The notes: generated by a model not told the origin, from the sequence alone. 64,000 bases of DNA from Pseudomonas pisciculturae (GCF_015461805.1 NZ_JACVZE010000004.1:248001-312000), one strand, 5' to 3'. Shown: positions 1-12,222, counted from the first letter of the stretch. Translations and numbers: made by a program.

Positions 1-3000
1 GCGCTCGGCAGCGCAGCCATGCTCTGTTTGGTCAGGTCGTCTGCCAGGTAGCGCAGCACGCCATAACCCAAGCCTTTGTGCGGCACGCCGCGCAATTGCT
101 CCTTGATCGCCTTGATCGAGGCGCCCTGCCCGGCCGCTTCTTCGATGTGCACCGGGGTCAGGCGCAGCGGGTAGGCACTGGTGAACCAGCCGACGCTACG
201 GGTCAGGTCGATGTCATCGAACAACGTTTCGCGACCGTGGCCTTCCAGTTGGATCAGCGCCGAGGCGTGGCCGCTCCAGCGGCACAGCACGCGTGCCAGG
301 GCGGTCAGCAGCAGGTCGTTGACCTGGGTGCGATAGGCGCTTGGGGCTTGTTGCAGCAGTTGACGGGTGTGTTCGGCATCCAGGCGCACGCTGACCGTGT
401 CGGCATCGCGGTTACGCAGCGCGCCCTGCGGGCGGTCCACCGGCAATGCCACCGCAGGGCCGGCCAACTGGTCTTGCCACACGCCCAGTTCTTCGCGCAG
501 GGATTCGCTGCCGGCATAGGCCTGCAAGCGTGAGGCCCAGTCACGCAAGGCGCTGGTCTTGGCCGGCAGGCTGACGGACTGGCCGTCGCTCAACTGGCGG
601 TACACCGTTTGCAGGTCTTCGAGCAGCACGCGCCACGACACGCCGTCCACCACAAGGTGATGGATCGCGATCAGCAGGCGTTGCTGGCCTTCAGGCCCGT
701 CCACCAGCAAGGCGCGCAACAGTGGGCCATGCTCCAGGTTGAGGCTGCGCTGGGTGTCGGTGAACAGCGCGGTGCATTGTTCCATGTCACGCACTTGCGC
801 CTGCATCAGCACGCCACCTTGAGGCACGGCCAAATGCTCGGCGTGCCAATGGGCGCCGCGCTGGGAGAAGCTCAGGCGCAGGGCATCGTGATGCTCCAGT
901 ACCGCCAGCAGCGCTTGCTCCAGGCGATGGGGCTCCAGCAGTTGCAGCGGCTTGAGCAACAGCGCCTGGTTCCAGTGCTGACGCTGTGGAATCTCAGTAT
1001 CGAAGAACCAATGCTGGATCGGTGTCAGGCCTGAGCTGCCGGTGAGCACGCCCTGCTCCGCCGTGACCTGTTCGGAGCGCGTAGCAACAGCGGCCAGGGT
1101 TTGCACGGTCTGGTGCTGGAACAAATCGCGCGGGCTGAAATGAATCCCCGCCTGCCGCGCACGGCTGACCACTTGAATCGACAGGATCGAGTCGCCACCC
1201 AGTTCGAAGAAGTTATCGTCCAGGCCGACCTGCTGCACGTTCAACACGGCCGCCCAGATCGCCGCGAGGGTTTGCTCCAACTCATTGCGAGGCGCCACGT
1301 ACTGTTGGCGATTGGCCTCAGGGTCTGGCTCTGGCAACGCGCGGCGGTCGAGTTTGCCATTGGCGGTCAGCGGCATGCTGTCCAGCACAATCAGGTGCGC
1401 GGGCACCATGTAGTCCGGCAGCTGCGCCTTTAGATGGGCTTTGAGTGCTTCACGCAAAACAGCGTGCTCTGCATCGCTGACCAAATAGGCCACCAACTGT
1501 TTGCCACTCGGTGAATCCAACGCCAGCACCACCGTTTCACGCACGGCCTCGTGCTCCAACAAGCGGGTTTCGATCTCGCCCAACTCAATGCGGAAACCGC
1601 GAATCTTCACCTGATGGTCGATGCGTCCCAGGTACTCCACCAACCCATCGGCGCGTTGGCGCACCAGGTCGCCGGTGCGGTACAGACGCCCGCCGTTGCT
1701 GGAAAACGGATCAGCGACAAAACGCTCCGCCGTCATGCCCGGCCGCTCGTGATAACCCTGGGCCAAGCCAGCGCCGCCGACGTACAGCTCGCCGGTCGCC
1801 CCTTGGGGCACCAATGCCAGGTCGGCATCAAAGATGTACGCCACGCGGTCGCCGATAATGCTGCCAATCGGCACACTGCCCGCGCCCTCTTCCAATTGCT
1901 CCGCAGCCAAGCTGGCCAGCGGCATCACGACCGTCTCGGTCGGGCCATAGGCGTTGAAGAACACCTGGGGCTGGAACGCCGCGCGAATGCGCGCCAAGTG
2001 TTCACCGGTGAGCGCTTCACCCCCGGTGATGCACATGCGCACCGGCAAGGTCTGCTGCTGGGTCGCCAGCCACTGCGCCAACTGGCTGCCGTAGCTTGGG
2101 GTGAAACCGAGGATATTGATGCGATGGGTGCGGATCAGCCCGCAGATTTCTTCGGCATCCCACTGGCCCTGGGCACGCAGCACCACCTGTGCACCGCTGA
2201 GCAACGGCACCAGCAGACGCTCGGTGGCGGCATCAAAGTTGATCGAATAAAAGTGCAACTCGCAGTCGTCGGCGTGCATGCCGAAGCGTTCGATCACTGC
2301 CGTGCAATGCATGGCGATTTCACCATGGGACACCACCACGCCTTTGGGCTTGCCGGTGGAGCCCGAGGTGTAGATCAAGTACGCCTGGTGTTGCGCCAGG
2401 CTGATAAACGGCAGCTCATGCGCCGGGTAATTGGCAAGTACGGGCAGGTCATCTTCCAGACACCAGCACGCCACGCTGGCCGGCAATTGGCCTAGCGCTT
2501 CGAACATCGCCGCATCGCTGAGAAGCAGGCCGATGCCGCTGTCTTCGATCATGTAGTGCAGGCGGTCGAGAGGGTATTCCGGGTCCAGCGGAACATAGGC
2601 GCCGCCGGCCTTGAGGATCGCCAACAGGCCGATGACCATCTCCAGCGAACGCGGCAACGCCAGGCCGACACGCACGTGAGGGCCGACGCCACGCTCGCGC
2701 AGCATCCAGGCCAGGCGGTTGGCGCGTTCATTCAGTTCGCGGTAGCTCAGGGTTGCCCCGGCGAAGGTCAGCGCGGGTGCATCGCCACGGGTTTCAGCCT
2801 GCTGGCTGAACAGCGTGTGGATGCACCGGTCGAGGCGATGCTCACCTTTTTCGATACCCAGGCTGTCCTGCAACGCACGTTGCTCGGCGGCACTGAGCAG
2901 CGGCAATTCGCTGAGGCGCTGCTGCGGATTGGCGATCAGCGCTTCCAGCAGGTTGCGCCAGTGCTCGGCCATGCGTGCAATGCGCGGCTCATCAAACAGG

Positions 3001-6000
3001 TCGGTGCTGTAGGTCAGGCAGCAACCCAGGCGATGGTCGAGGTCGGTGACTTCCAGGTTCAAGTCGAACTTGGTGGCACGGGCGTCGTTGGCCAGGTATT
3101 CCACGGTCATGCCGGCCAGTTGACGGCTTTGCTGGAACTCCCAGCGCTGCACGTTGCACATCACTTGGAACAGCGGGTTATACGCCGCGCTGCGCGGCGG
3201 TTGCAGGGCTTCAACCAAGTGGTCGAACGGCAGGTCCTGGTGGGACTGGCCCTCGATCACGGTATGGCGCACCTGCTCAAACAGCTCGGCCACATTCATC
3301 TGCCCATTGAGCTGGCAACGCAGCACCTGGGTGTTAAGGAACGCGCCGATCAGCCCTTCGCTTTCCGGTCGAATGCGGTTGGCCACCGGGGCGCCGATAC
3401 GCAGGTCGGTCTGGCCGCTGTAGCGGTAGAGCAACACGGCCAGGGTGGCGGTCATGGTCATAAACAGGGTCAGGCCGCGCTCGGCGTTGAAGGCGCGCAC
3501 GCGGGCGGCCAGGTCATCGCTCAAATCAAAGCGGTACAACTCGCCCTGGTGGCTTTGCACCGGCGGGCGTGGGCGGTCGCCGGGCAGTTCCAGCAGCGGG
3601 TGTTCGTTGCCCAGTTGGGCGGTCCAGTAATCGAGTTGGCGCTGGCGCTCGCCAGACTCCAACCACTGACGCTGCCATACGCTGTAGTCCAGGTACTGCA
3701 CCGGCAACGGCGCCAGCGGCGAGGCGCGCTCGTCGATAAAGGCTTCGTACAAGGCGCTGAGTTCACGGGCAAAGATGTCCATGGCCCAGCCTTCGGTGAC
3801 GATATGGTGCAGGGTCAGCACCAGGTAGTGCTCCTGCTCGCCGGCCTTGACCACACAGGCGCGCAGCAGCGGCCCGGTTTCCAGGTTGAACGGGGTGTGG
3901 GCTTCGTGATCGGCCAGTTGTTGCAGACGTTGTTGGCGCTCGGTTTCATTCAGCGTCGAAATGTCCTGCCAGTCCATGCGCAGGCCGGTTTGTGCCGAGA
4001 CCTTCTGATAGGCCACGCCATCCACACTCGGGAACGTCGTGCGCAGGGTTTCGTGACGCATGATCAAGGCTTGCAACGCCGCCTCGAAACGCCCCACATC
4101 CAGCACGCCACGCAGGCGTGCCATGCCGCCGACGTTGTACGCGGGGCTGTCTGGCTCCATTTGCCACAAGAACCACATGCGCTGCTGGGAATAAGACAAC
4201 GGCACTCGCTGGCCGCGGTCGACCTTGGCAATGGCGGTCTGCTGGTTGCGTTGGCCCGCGGCCTGGATCAGCCCGACCTGTTCGGCAAACGCCCCCAACT
4301 CACTGGCTTCAAACAGGGTACGCAGCGGCAATTCGACGTCACACGCCTGGCGGGTACGGGAGATGATTTGGGTGGCCAACAACGAGTGGCCACCGAGGGC
4401 GAAGAAGTCATCGCGCAGGCCGATGCGCGGCAGGCCGAGGACTTCGCGCCAGATCGCCGCAATTTGCTGTTGCAGCGCAGTTTCGGGTTCGATGTGTTCG
4501 CGGGTGTGCCATACCGGTTCGGGCAGTGCGCGGCGGTCCAGTTTGCCGGCGGGGCTCAGGGGCATGGCGTCCAGGCGCATCAACAGCGCGGGCACCATGT
4601 ACTCCGGCAGCTCGGCGGCCAGGGTGGTTTTGACCTGTTCTTCGTCCAGCTCGCCATGGGCGGTGTAGTAGCCGATCAACTGTGCGTCACGCACCAGCAC
4701 CACCGCTTGGGCGATGCCGTCCAGGGCGAGCATGCGCGCTTGGATTTCTTCCGGTTCAACGCGAAAGCCGCGCAGCTTGACCTGCTGGTCGAGGCGGCCG
4801 AGGTATTCGAGCACACCGTCGGCGCTCCAGCATGCGCGGTCGCCGGTGCGATAAAGGCGTGCACCCTGGTGGTCGGCAACAAACCGCTCAGCGGTCAAGC
4901 CCGCGCGGCCGAGGTAACCCCGCGCCAGGCCGATGCCGCCGATGCACAGCTCACCTGGCACGCCCAGTGGTACGGGGTTGAGGTGCTCATCGAGCACGCG
5001 GCAGATCACATTGCCCAGCGGCCGGCCAATCGGCGAGCGCTCACCGTCTTCAACGCGGCAGTGCCAGTGGGTCACGTTGATCGCGGTTTCGGTCGGGCCA
5101 TAACGGTTGTGCAATTGCACCGCCGGCAGTTGCGCCAATACACGGTTGCGCAACTCGGCGGGCAAGGCTTCGCCGCCCGAGAACAGGCGACGCAGGCTGG
5201 TGCATTCGGCCACCAATGGTTCATCGATGAACAGCTGCAACAGCGGCGGCACAAAGTGCAGCGTGGTCACGCCGTGCTCCTTCACCAACTGCGCAATGCG
5301 GTGCGGGTCGCGATGCTCGCCGGGGCCGGCCAATACCAGGCGGCAACCGCTGATCAGCGGCCAGAAGCACTCCCACACCGACACGTCGAAGCTGATCGGT
5401 GCCTTTTGCATCAGCACATCGGTTTCATTGAGTTGGTAGGTGGCCTGCATCCACTGCAAGCGCTCGGCCAAGGCCGCGTGGGTGTTGCCCACGCCCTTGG
5501 GTTGGCCGGTGGAGCCGGAGGTGTAGATCACGTAGGCGAGGTTGTCGCCGTGCAGGTGCAAGCCTGGTGGCTGGGTTGGCCAGCTGTCCAGGTGCAGGCT
5601 GTCCATGGCGATCACGCATACGCCGCTGGCTTCGGGCAGTTGCTCCAGTAACGACGTCTGGGTCAGCAGCAGCTGCACGCCGCTGTCTTTGAGCATGTAG
5701 GCCAGGCGGTCGGTGGGGTAATCCGGGTCCAGCGGCACATAGGCGCCACCGGCCTTGATGATGGCCAGCAGGCCGATCAGCAGTTGCGGCGAACGTTCGG
5801 CGGCGATGGCCACGCACACGTCCGGGCCGACACCTTTGTCGCGCAGGTAGTGGGCCAGGCGGTTGGCTTGGGTATGCAACTGGGCGAAGGTCAGGCTGCC
5901 CGCTTGCCACACCAGAGCGGTGGCGTCCGAGGTCTGCTGGTTGAGCAACTCGGGCAGCCATTGTTGGGCTGGCGCGCAAGGTGCTTCGCTCCACGCTTGT

Positions 6001-9000
6001 TGCTCGTCTTGCTGCATCAGCGCGAGGTCGCCGATGGCTTGCTGCGGCTGGTCGCACACCGCTTGCAGCAGGTGGGTGAAGTGCTCGGCCAGGCGCGCAA
6101 TGGTGCGGGGTTCGAACAGCTCATCGGCGTAGTCGAACGACAGGCTCAGCCGCCCATTACGGTCTTCTTCACTGTGCAGTTGCAGGTCGAACTTGGCCTC
6201 GCGGCTGTGCCAGGGCAGCTCGTCGGCGAGCATGCCCGGCAGGCGGCGCAAGGCGCTCAAGTCGCGTTGCTGGTGGTTGAACATGACCTGGAACAGGCCT
6301 TGTTCACGGGCTTGGGGGAAGGCTTCCAGCAGTTGTTCGAAAGGCAGGTCCTGATGAGCCTGGGCGCCCAGCGCAGTTTGGCGGGTGGCAGCCAACAGCT
6401 CGTCGAACGGCAGGCGCCCGTCCAGCTCGGCACGCAACACCAGCGTGTTGATAAAGAAGCCGATCAGGCCCTGGGTTTCCTGGCGCGGGCGGTTGGCGTT
6501 GGGCACGCCGATGCGAATATCGCGCTGGCCGCTGTAGCGGTAGAGCAAGGTCTGGAACGCTGCCAGCAACAGCATGAACGGGGTGGACTCGTTGGCTTGG
6601 GCCGCCTGGCGAATCGCTTCGCTGAGGCCGTTGCTCAACCGTACGGTATGCCGCGACGCGCTGTTGCGGTGGTGCGCCGAACGGGGGTGGTCGGTGGCCA
6701 GGCTGAGAGTGGGATGCTCTTCACCCAACTGGGCTTTCCAGTAAGCCAGTTGGCGCTGACCTTCACCTTCGGCCAGCCATTGACGCTGCCAGCTGCCGTA
6801 GTCGGCGTATTGCAGGGCCAGGGGCGGCAGCTCCAGGGCTTGCCCTTGAGTCGCAGCCGCATAGAGGCGCGAGAATTCGTCGATGAGGATATTGAGCGAC
6901 CAACCGTCTGCGATGATGTGGTGCAGGGTCACCAGCAACTGGTGATCTTCATCGTCCAGGCGTACCAGAGTCACCCACAGCAGCGGGCCTTTTTCCAGGT
7001 CGAACTGGGTGCGCGCTTCGTCCTCGCGGATTTGCTGCGCACGCGCCTCGCGCTCAGCTACGGGCAGGTCGCTGAGGTCGATGACTTGCAGGTCGAAATC
7101 GACCTTGGCGTCGACACGCTGGAACGCCTGGCCGTCACGCTCATAGAAGCGCGTACGCAAGGCTTCATGACGCTGGATCAGGTGCTGGAAGCTGGCACGC
7201 ACCGCGTCTTCATCCAGCTCGCCCCGCAGGCGCAACGCGCCGGGGATGGTGTAGGCGCTGCTGTGGGGGGCCAGTTGCCAGGTGATCCACAGGCGGTTCT
7301 GGGCCAGGGATTGGGGCAGTTCATCTTGGCGCGATAAAGCATGGATGGCGCCTTGGGCAACGCCGCCATCCTGTTGCAACTGCGCGACATTGGCGGCGAA
7401 GCCCTCCAGAGTCGGCGCCTCGAACAGCATGCGCAGGTTCAGCTCCAGGCCCAGGGTTTCGCGCAGGCGCGCTACCACTTGGGTGGCGCTGATGGAGTTG
7501 CCGCCGAGCAGGAAGAAGTGGTCATCGGCTGCGACGGATGTGACTTGCAACTGTTCGCACCAGATCGCCGCGATCTGGCTGTGCAACTCGGACTCCAACG
7601 CGGCATCACCGGCCTGAGCTTGCAGACCGGGGAATTGCGCGTAGCTGTCGAGGCTGCCGTCGGCGTGGCGCAGGCCACACGCGGCACGCTGTACCTTACC
7701 GCTGGAGGTCTTCGGCAACGCGCCGGGGTTGAGCAGTACCACGACACTCGGGGCCTCTTGATAAGCCTCGGCGACGGCTTGGCGGATCGCCTTGATCAAC
7801 GCTTCGGGCGGCAGGATTTTCTGCACGCTGCGGCTGATCTCGGCGGCGATGCCGATGCCTTCCACGCCCTGATCGTTCACGGCAAACGCCGCCACACGGC
7901 CCTTGCGCACCACTTCCACTTCACGCTCGATGGTTTGCTCGATGTCCTGCGGGTATAGGTTGTGGCCGCGCACGATCAGCAGGTCTTTCAAGCGGCCGGT
8001 GATGTACACCTCGCCAAAGCGCATAAAGCCCAGGTCACCGGTGCGCAACCAGGTACGACCGGCGTGTTGCACAAAAGTCTTGGCGGTGGCCTCGGGGTTG
8101 CGCCAGTAGCCGTGGGCGATGCTCGGGCCAGTGGCCCAGAGTTCGCCGACGCTGTTGTCAGGCAGTTCTGCAAGGGTATTGGGATCGACGATCAGCACCG
8201 CGTGTTCCGGCTGGCTGGTGCCGCAACTCATGATCGCACCGCCCTGCCCAGGCTCTGCGCGGTTGGCGGCCAGCGCCTTTTCATCCATGCGCATCGCCGG
8301 GATGCCGTGGCCACGGGTGCCGCCGGCGACAAACAGGGTGGCTTCGGCCAGGCCGTAGGAGGCGAAGAAATTGTCCGAGGTAAAACCGCAGACGGCGAAT
8401 TTCTCGGCGAAGCGCTCCAGGGTGTCGAGGCGAATCGGCTCGGAGCCGGAATAAGCCACGCGCCATTTGCTCAAGTCCAGGCGTTCGAGGGCCGACTCAC
8501 TGACCCGCTCGCTGCACAGGCGGTAGGCGAAATCCGGGCCGCCGCTGATGGTGCCGCCGTATTCGCTGATCGCTTCGAGCCAACGCAAGGGGCGGCCGAG
8601 GAAGTATGCAGGCGACATGAGCACGCACGGCACACCGCTGAAGATTGGTTGCAGCAGGCCACCGATCAGGCCCATGTCGTGGTACAGCGGCAGCCAGCTG
8701 ACAATCACGTCATCAGGGTTGAGATCGATGCCAAAACCACGGCGGATCAATACTTCGTTGGCCACCAGGTTGCCGTGGCTGACTTGCACGCCTTTGGGCA
8801 GCGCAGTGGAGCCAGAGGTGTATTGCAAAAAGGCGATGTCATCGGGGTGCAGGTCGGGGGCGACCCAATTGCCGGCACTTTCCAAGTTGTCGACGCTCAA
8901 CACGGGCGGCGCGTTTTCGATCTGCGCCAGGCCGTCGGCAAGACTGGCAATGGTTAACAACAGGCGCGGCTCGGCGTCGGCGATGATCGACAGCAGGCGC

Positions 9001-9317
9001 TCCTGGTGATGGCGACGGGTGGACTCCGGCGGATAAGCCGGCACTGCGATCACCCCGGCGTACAGGCAACCAAAGAACGCCGCGACGTAATCCGGGCCAC
9101 TGGGGAACAACAGCACCGCACGGTCGCCCAGCTCGGCGTTGGCCTGCAGGGCGGCGGCGATGGTGCGGGCGCGTTGGTCCAGGTCACGGTAACTGAGCAC
9201 AACGCTGTGCTCGGCGGACTCGGCCAGGAAGCGCAGGGCTAGCTGGTCCGGGGTCTGTGCGGCGCGGCGTTGAAGGGACTGGACCAGTGTGCGGGGAAGT
9301 TCGAAGGCGTCCATCAT
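1..9317 (-). CDS. pvdL: Pyoverdine chromophore NRPS PvdL, N-terminal part (gene runs off the window)
   Basis: Multimodular synthetase that starts assembly of the pyoverdine chromophore peptide. The reading frame is open from 9317 to base 1. Domains in order: a fatty-acyl-AMP/CoA ligase (about 9317-7675, [11 protein letters not shown] near 8800), a carrier domain (GGNS near 7500), condensation (HHIIADGW near 6910), adenylation ([11 protein letters not shown] near 5510), carrier (GGHS near 4395), condensation (HHIVTEGW near 3795), adenylation ([11 protein letters not shown] near 2360), carrier (GGDS near 1195), then an epimerization domain ([10 protein letters not shown] near 645, GWFTSAYP near 180) cut by the window edge. 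Ligase-T-CAT-CAT-E is the order known for PvdL (acyl, L-Glu, D-Tyr, then L-Dab). Two adjacent ATG codons (9317, 9314) follow AGGAA and give MMDAFELP. It lies 50 bp after pvdG and is probably co-transcribed with it. Substrate assignment rests on family knowledge and domain order, not on residue codes. Confidence 0.95.
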   Translation of the reverse strand, partial: MMDAFELPRTLVQSLQRRAAQTPDQLALRFLAESAEHSVVLSYRDLDQRARTIAAALQANAELGDRAVLLFPSGPDYVAAFFGCLYAGVIAVPAYPPESTRRHHQERLLSIIADAEPRLLLTIASLADGLAQIENAPPVLSVDNLESAGNWVAPDLHPDDIAFLQYTSGSTALPKGVQVSHGNLVANEVLIRRGFGIDLNPDDVIVSWLPLYHDMGLIGGLLQPIFSGVPCVLMSPAYFLGRPLRWLEAISEYGGTISGGPDFAYRLCSERVSESALERLDLSKWRVAYSGSEPIRLDTLERFAEKFAVCGFTSDNFFASYGLAEATLFVAGGTRGHGIPAMRMDEKALAANRAEPGQGGAIMSCGTSQPEHAVLIVDPNTLAELPDNSVGELWATGPSIAHGYWRNPEATAKTFVQHAGRTWLRTGDLGFMRFGEVYITGRLKDLLIVRGHNLYPQDIEQTIEREVEVVRKGRVAAFAVNDQGVEGIGIAAEISRSVQKILPPEALIKAIRQAVAEAYQEAPSVVVLLNPGALPKTSSGKVQRAACGLRHADGSLDSYAQFPGLQAQAGDAALESELHSQIAAIWCEQLQVTSVAADDHFFLLGGNSISATQVVARLRETLGLELNLRMLFEAPTLEGFAANVAQLQQDGGVAQGAIHALSRQDELPQSLAQNRLWITWQLAPHSSAYTIPGALRLRGELDEDAVRASFQHLIQRHEALRTRFYERDGQAFQRVDAKVDFDLQVIDLSDLPVAEREARAQQIREDEARTQFDLEKGPLLWVTLVRLDDEDHQLLVTLHHIIADGWSLNILIDEFSRLYAAATQGQALELPPLALQYADYGSWQRQWLAEGEGQRQLAYWKAQLGEEHPTLSLATDHPRSAHHRNSASRHTVRLSNGLSEAIRQAAQANESTPFMLLLAAFQTLLYRYSGQRDIRIGVPNANRPRQETQGLIGFFINTLVLRAELDGRLPFDELLAATRQTALGAQAHQDLPFEQLLEAFPQAREQGLFQVMFNHQQRDLSALRRLPGMLADELPWHSREAKFDLQLHSEEDRNGRLSLSFDYADELFEPRTIARLAEHFTHLLQAVCDQPQQAIGDLALMQQDEQQAWSEAPCAPAQQWLPELLNQQTSDATALVWQAGSLTFAQLHTQANRLAHYLRDKGVGPDVCVAIAAERSPQLLIGLLAIIKAGGAYVPLDPDYPTDRLAYMLKDSGVQLLLTQTSLLEQLPEASGVCVIAMDSLHLDSWPTQPPGLHLHGDNLAYVIYTSGSTGQPKGVGNTHAALAERLQWMQATYQLNETDVLMQKAPISFDVSVWECFWPLISGCRLVLAGPGEHRDPHRIAQLVKEHGVTTLHFVPPLLQLFIDEPLVAECTSLRRLFSGGEALPAELRNRVLAQLPAVQLHNRYGPTETAINVTHWHCRVEDGERSPIGRPLGNVICRVLDEHLNPVPLGVPGELCIGGIGLARGYLGRAGLTAERFVADHQGARLYRTGDRACWSADGVLEYLGRLDQQVKLRGFRVEPEEIQARMLALDGIAQAVVLVRDAQLIGYYTAHGELDEEQVKTTLAAELPEYMVPALLMRLDAMPLSPAGKLDRRALPEPVWHTREHIEPETALQQQIAAIWREVLGLPRIGLRDDFFALGGHSLLATQIISRTRQACDVELPLRTLFEASELGAFAEQVGLIQAAGQRNQQTAIAKVDRGQRVPLSYSQQRMWFLWQMEPDSPAYNVGGMARLRGVLDVGRFEAALQALIMRHETLRTTFPSVDGVAYQKVSAQTGLRMDWQDISTLNETERQQRLQQLADHEAHTPFNLETGPLLRACVVKAGEQEHYLVLTLHHIVTEGWAMDIFARELSALYEAFIDERASPLAPLPVQYLDYSVWQRQWLESGERQRQLDYWTAQLGNEHPLLELPGDRPRPPVQSHQGELYRFDLSDDLAARVRAFNAERGLTLFMTMTATLAVLLYRYSGQTDLRIGAPVANRIRPESEGLIGAFLNTQVLRCQLNGQMNVAELFEQVRHTVIEGQSHQDLPFDHLVEALQPPRSAAYNPLFQVMCNVQRWEFQQSRQLAGMTVEYLANDARATKFDLNLEVTDLDHRLGCCLTYSTDLFDEPRIARMAEHWRNLLEALIANPQQRLSELPLLSAAEQRALQDSLGIEKGEHRLDRCIHTLFSQQAETRGDAPALTFAGATLSYRELNERANRLAWMLRERGVGPHVRVGLALPRSLEMVIGLLAILKAGGAYVPLDPEYPLDRLHYMIEDSGIGLLLSDAAMFEALGQLPASVACWCLEDDLPVLANYPAHELPFISLAQHQAYLIYTSGSTGKPKGVVVSHGEIAMHCTAVIERFGMHADDCELHFYSINFDAATERLLVPLLSGAQVVLRAQGQWDAEEICGLIRTHRINILGFTPSYGSQLAQWLATQQQTLPVRMCITGGEALTGEHLARIRAAFQPQVFFNAYGPTETVVMPLASLAAEQLEEGAGSVPIGSIIGDRVAYIFDADLALVPQGATGELYVGGAGLAQGYHERPGMTAERFVADPFSSNGGRLYRTGDLVRQRADGLVEYLGRIDHQVKIRGFRIELGEIETRLLEHEAVRETVVLALDSPSGKQLVAYLVSDAEHAVLREALKAHLKAQLPDYMVPAHLIVLDSMPLTANGKLDRRALPEPDPEANRQQYVAPRNELEQTLAAIWAAVLNVQQVGLDDNFFELGGDSILSIQVVSRARQAGIHFSPRDLFQHQTVQTLAAVATRSEQVTAEQGVLTGSSGLTPIQHWFFDTEIPQRQHWNQALLLKPLQLLEPHRLEQALLAVLEHHDALRLSFSQRGAHWHAEHLAVPQGGVLMQAQVRDMEQCTALFTDTQRSLNLEHGPLLRALLVDGPEGQQRLLIAIHHLVVDGVSWRVLLEDLQTVYRQLSDGQSVSLPAKTSALRDWASRLQAYAGSESLREELGVWQDQLAGPAVALPVDRPQGALRNRDADTVSVRLDAEHTRQLLQQAPSAYRTQVNDLLLTALARVLCRWSGHASALIQLEGHGRETLFDDIDLTRSVGWFTSAYPLRLTPVHIEEAAGQGASIKAIKEQLRGVPHKGLGYGVLRYLADDLTKQSMAALPS

Positions 9318-9367
9318 GGGTTCCTGCCTGAAATCGGCTTACGGGAAAATCGGGAAGTCGGGGGCAT

Positions 9368-10120
9368 TCAGCCGGCGATCAGTTGCCGTGAAACGCCGTT
9401 GCGCCAGCGGGCCAAATGTTCGTCGGCGTAGCGGCGGATGCAGCGCAGTACGGCGCTTTCGTGCTGCGTGATGAAGAAGTGGTGGCCGTCGAACATGTCC
9501 AGGGAAAAGCCACTGGCGGCGTCGGCTTGCCAGTCGAGTAACTGGTCGGCGCGCACGCTGTCTTGCTTGCCGCCAAAAACATGGATCGGCATGCCCAGCG
9601 GCTCACGCTCGCCGTAGGTGAAACTGCCGCACAACAGGAAGTCGGCGCGCAGGATCGGCAGCATCAACGCCATCAGTTCGGGGTTGGTCAGCGCTTCTTC
9701 GGCGGTGCCCTGCAATTCGCGCAGGCGGGCGATCAATTGCTCGTCAGTTTTTTCGATGGCGTACTCGCTGACATCCCGGTGCGCGGGGCCGGCGGTGCCA
9801 GAAGCAAACAGCGCCAAGGGCGCGGGAAGGTTGCGCACGCTCAATGCGTGCACCAACTCAAACGCCAGCAGGCCGCCAAGGCTATGCCCAAACACGGCAT
9901 AAGGGCCGTTCAGGTCGCGGCTGATTTCTTCGGCCAGTTGGGCGGCCAAGCCCTTGATGTCGCGCTGCAACGGCTCGTCCATGCGCATGCCGCGCCCCGG
10001 TAACTCCAGCGGGCACACCTGCAACCAATCGGGCAAAGCGCGACGCCAGCGTGCATACACCATGGCGCTGGCGCCCGAATAAGGCAGGCAAAACAGACGC
10101 AGTCGAGTCGGCGTGCTCAT
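9368..10120 (-). CDS. pvdG: Type II thioesterase of pyoverdine synthesis
   Basis: 250-aa alpha/beta hydrolase of the type II thioesterase family, which removes wrongly loaded acyl or aminoacyl groups from NRPS carrier domains. The nucleophile motif GHSLGG places Ser80. Asp187 (GGKQDSV) and His213/214 (DGHHFF) complete a plausible triad. The N-terminal LFCLPYSGASA segment is typical of the family. It lies directly upstream of the PvdL-type synthetase on the same strand, as pvdG does in other fluorescent pseudomonads. A PvdS-type promoter element lies about 110 bp upstream (10231-10254). Confidence 0.92.
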   Translation of the reverse strand: MSTPTRLRLFCLPYSGASAMVYARWRRALPDWLQVCPLELPGRGMRMDEPLQRDIKGLAAQLAEEISRDLNGPYAVFGHSLGGLLAFELVHALSVRNLPAPLALFASGTAGPAHRDVSEYAIEKTDEQLIARLRELQGTAEEALTNPELMALMLPILRADFLLCGSFTYGEREPLGMPIHVFGGKQDSVRADQLLDWQADAASGFSLDMFDGHHFFITQHESAVLRCIRRYADEHLARWRNGVSRQLIAG

Positions 10121-10230
10121 CGCTTGAAAACTCCAAACACAAACACGCTCTCTGCACGATAGAAACCCATCTCGCCCTCCTGCGGGTGCTGATCCTTGGC
10201 CGTTTTACTAACGAGCCTGTCCCCATGAGA

Positions 10231-10254
10231 ACGGACGGCACCGGCAAATAATTA
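10231..10254 (-). promoter_or_regulatory. PvdS iron-starvation box upstream of pvdG
   Basis: Reading the minus strand, TAATT is followed after exactly 16 bases by CGT. The PvdS consensus is TAAAT-N16-CGT, so there is one mismatch in the -33 element. It sits about 110 bp before pvdG and points at pvdG-pvdL, the expected targets of the sigma factor encoded divergently next door. Confidence 0.65.
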
Positions 10255-10323
10255 GTCGCAAGAGATGAGCGAGAGCTGGTTCACGCCTGCCAAGAAGACA
10301 TAAGATTAGTTCGCCTTCTCATT

Positions 10324-10342
10324 TGACAATCATTATCATTAA
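10324..10342 (+). promoter_or_regulatory. Fur box upstream of pvdS
   Basis: The stretch TGACAATCATTATCATTAA closely matches the 19-bp Fur operator (repeats of the NAT(A/T)AT hexamer, seen as GATAATGATTGTC on the other strand). It lies about 80 bp before the pvdS ATG, where Fur repression of pvdS is known to act in fluorescent pseudomonads. Confidence 0.85.
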
Positions 10343-10421
10343 GCCTAATTTGTTGCCCGATGTGTAGGAGGCCTCAGCAAGGACGCCCTCCCCTAACCTC
10401 TTTTGTAATCAGGTGAATTCC

Positions 10422-10973
10422 ATGACGGAAACAGTATCCACAGGCAGGTGCGACTCACCCCTTCTTCAGGCATTCGTCGACAATCGACTGATTTTGGTGA
10501 AGATCGCAGCACGTATTACCGGCTGCCGCTCACGCGCCGAAGATGTGGTGCAAGACGCCTATTTCCGGCTGCAGTCGGCACCGACGATTACCTCGTCGTT
10601 CAAGGCCCAGCTCAGCTACCTGTTTCAGATCGTGCGCAACCTGGCGATCGACCACTACCGTAAGCAGGCGCTGGAACTCAGATATTCGGGAACGGAAGAG
10701 GAAGGCTTGAATGTGGTCATCCACGGCGCTTCACCGGAAACCTCCCACATCAACTTCAATACGCTGGAAAACATCGCCGACGCGCTGACCGAACTGCCGC
10801 AGCGCACGCGTTATGCGTTCGAGATGTACCGCCTGCACGGCGTGCCGCAAAAAGACATCGCCAAGGAGCTCGGCGTGTCGCCGACCCTGGTGAACTTTAT
10901 GATCCGCGATGCGCTGGTGCATTGCCGCAAGGTGTCGGGCAATCACAGCGATACGTTTGCGCGGCGGGTGTAG
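10422..10973 (+). CDS. pvdS: Iron-starvation ECF sigma factor PvdS
   Basis: 183-aa extracytoplasmic-function sigma factor directing transcription of pyoverdine genes from TAAAT-N16-CGT promoters. Region 2 is visible in SRAEDVVQDAYFRLQ and FQIVRNLAIDHYRKQ. Region 4 is visible in LPQRTRYAFEMYRLHGV and KDIAKELGVSPTLVN. The sequence is very close to PvdS/PbrA as I remember it. I chose ATG 10422 over an in-frame GTG at 10413 because AGGTGA lies at the right distance and the product then starts MTETVS, as in homologues. A Fur box lies upstream, so expression should rise in low iron. Confidence 0.97.
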   Translation: MTETVSTGRCDSPLLQAFVDNRLILVKIAARITGCRSRAEDVVQDAYFRLQSAPTITSSFKAQLSYLFQIVRNLAIDHYRKQALELRYSGTEEEGLNVVIHGASPETSHINFNTLENIADALTELPQRTRYAFEMYRLHGVPQKDIAKELGVSPTLVNFMIRDALVHCRKVSGNHSDTFARRV

Positions 10974-11006
10974 AGGGTTCAAACAACCTTTGACGAGGGT
11001 GCTTGC

Positions 11007-11119
11007 TGTGGCGAGGGAGCTTGCTCCCGCTGGGGTGCGTAGCGCCCCTAAAAGCCGGCTCCAGCTGCGCTGTCGAACGGGAGCAAGCTCCCTCGCCACA
11101 GCAAGCTCCCTCGCCACAG
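11007..11119. repeat. REP-like inverted repeat between convergent genes
   Basis: A palindromic unit TGTGGCGAGGGAGCTTGCTC (from 11007) recurs inverted at 11078-11100, with a further partial copy to 11119. It is a sequence variant of the REP units seen elsewhere in the window. It lies between the convergent ends of pvdS and the acetyltransferase gene and could act as a bidirectional terminator. Confidence 0.8.
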
Positions 11120-11145
11120 GTACAGTGTTCAGCCTTTGGTTCGCG

Positions 11146-12159
11146 TCAAACCAACCCACACCGATCAAAAAACCGCTCGCGCCCCAAAATCATCAACGCA
11201 GCGCGCTTGTGGGGGAAATCGAATTCCTTCTCGCAGTGGAAACACTGGTTCTGCATGTGCCCGATCATCTTCGCGTTATCGGCACGCGGCTCGGCCACCA
11301 CGCGCTGGGTGCGCGGGTCATCCAGGTACAAGTAGTGCACCAGCGCCGATAGCCAGCTCGCCACCTTGTGCGGGCCACGGTGATGCTCTTCCCCCACCAG
11401 CATGTGCACGCCACGGTCGTAGTCGGCGGCGTCGTAGAACGGCGCGATGCGGTCTTCCTTGGCCCAGTAGGCTTCGAAATAGGCGAAGGGTTCGTCGTCG
11501 AAACAGCCGATCAGCGTCAAGGTGTGGGGGTCGGCCTCCAATTTGGCGAGGTATTCGCGGTGCTGTTCCAGGCTGCCACTTTCCTGCCAGAAGCTCGCCA
11601 CGCGGGGGCTGTTTTGCCAGCGGTTAAAGCGCGCCAGGTCCACGTCGACCTCAACGGTGCGCAGTGAAATCCACGCCCCCAGACGCGCATCGAAACGCCG
11701 GTAAACCTCACCGCGTGGCTTGGGCGCGCGCGCAGGGTGGCGCTTGCCGGCGCTGATGATCATTTGCTGCGGGTAACTGCCTGCGCTGGGTTGACTGAGC
11801 CATGGCTGGGGCAATTGCCAAAACAGCGTGCGCTCGCAATAGAACTGGCCGGCCACTTCGGTCGCCATCAGCAGGCCACTGCGCAAGGCGTCTTCGGCAA
11901 CATGCTCAAGGTGCCAGACCAGGCGCTGGCGGGTCGGCTCCTTGACGAACAACCAGTAACTGGCCGCCCATAAGGCACGTGCCGGGGCGACGTGGTTGGC
12001 ATCCTGCCAATGCACGTGCAGTTCGTCGCCGCGCTCCAGGCGCAGACGCGCCAGCGGCTGACCTTCGAGGGTCAAGCTCAGGTGATTTTCGGTTTCATCG
12101 GCATTCAGGGCAGGCCCGGCCGGTAGCGGCAGGACCGAGAGGTCATTGAGATTGGACAT
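11146..12159 (-). CDS. Siderophore-type N-acetyltransferase (IucB/AlcB/PvdYII-like), probable hydroxyornithine acylase
   Basis: 337-aa protein with an unrelated N-terminal half and a C-terminal GNAT domain of the type that acylates hydroxylated amines in hydroxamate siderophores (IucB, AlcB, RhbD, PvdYII). The segment VVAEPRADNAKMI (about residues 287-299), the GEEHHRGPHKVASW segment and the FAYFEAYWAKEDRI segment are characteristic. An exact PvdS box 40 bp before the start puts it in the pyoverdine regulon. I infer that it acetylates N5-hydroxyornithine for the pyoverdine peptide, as PvdYII does. The substrate cannot be read from sequence. The pvdA hydroxylase and any pvdF are outside the window. 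Confidence 0.85.
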   Translation of the reverse strand: MSNLNDLSVLPLPAGPALNADETENHLSLTLEGQPLARLRLERGDELHVHWQDANHVAPARALWAASYWLFVKEPTRQRLVWHLEHVAEDALRSGLLMATEVAGQFYCERTLFWQLPQPWLSQPSAGSYPQQMIISAGKRHPARAPKPRGEVYRRFDARLGAWISLRTVEVDVDLARFNRWQNSPRVASFWQESGSLEQHREYLAKLEADPHTLTLIGCFDDEPFAYFEAYWAKEDRIAPFYDAADYDRGVHMLVGEEHHRGPHKVASWLSALVHYLYLDDPRTQRVVAEPRADNAKMIGHMQNQCFHCEKEFDFPHKRAALMILGRERFFDRCGLV

Positions 12160-12198
12160 GGGAGCGGCTCACGATAATCGTCGACAGATGAAGAAGTG

Positions 12199-12222
12199 AC
12201 GTGAGCCGAGGGCAGAAATTTA
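12199..12222 (-). promoter_or_regulatory. PvdS iron-starvation box, exact consensus
   Basis: On the minus strand TAAAT (12222-12218) and CGT (12201-12199) are separated by exactly 16 bases, a perfect match to the PvdS-dependent promoter. It is oriented toward the acetyltransferase, whose ATG is 40 bp downstream. Confidence 0.85.

Noticed and set aside
2556..5651. 1031-aa open frame on the plus strand
   Set aside because: It is antisense to the NRPS. The minus strand carries all NRPS motifs. Such long shadows are common in G/C-rich genes.
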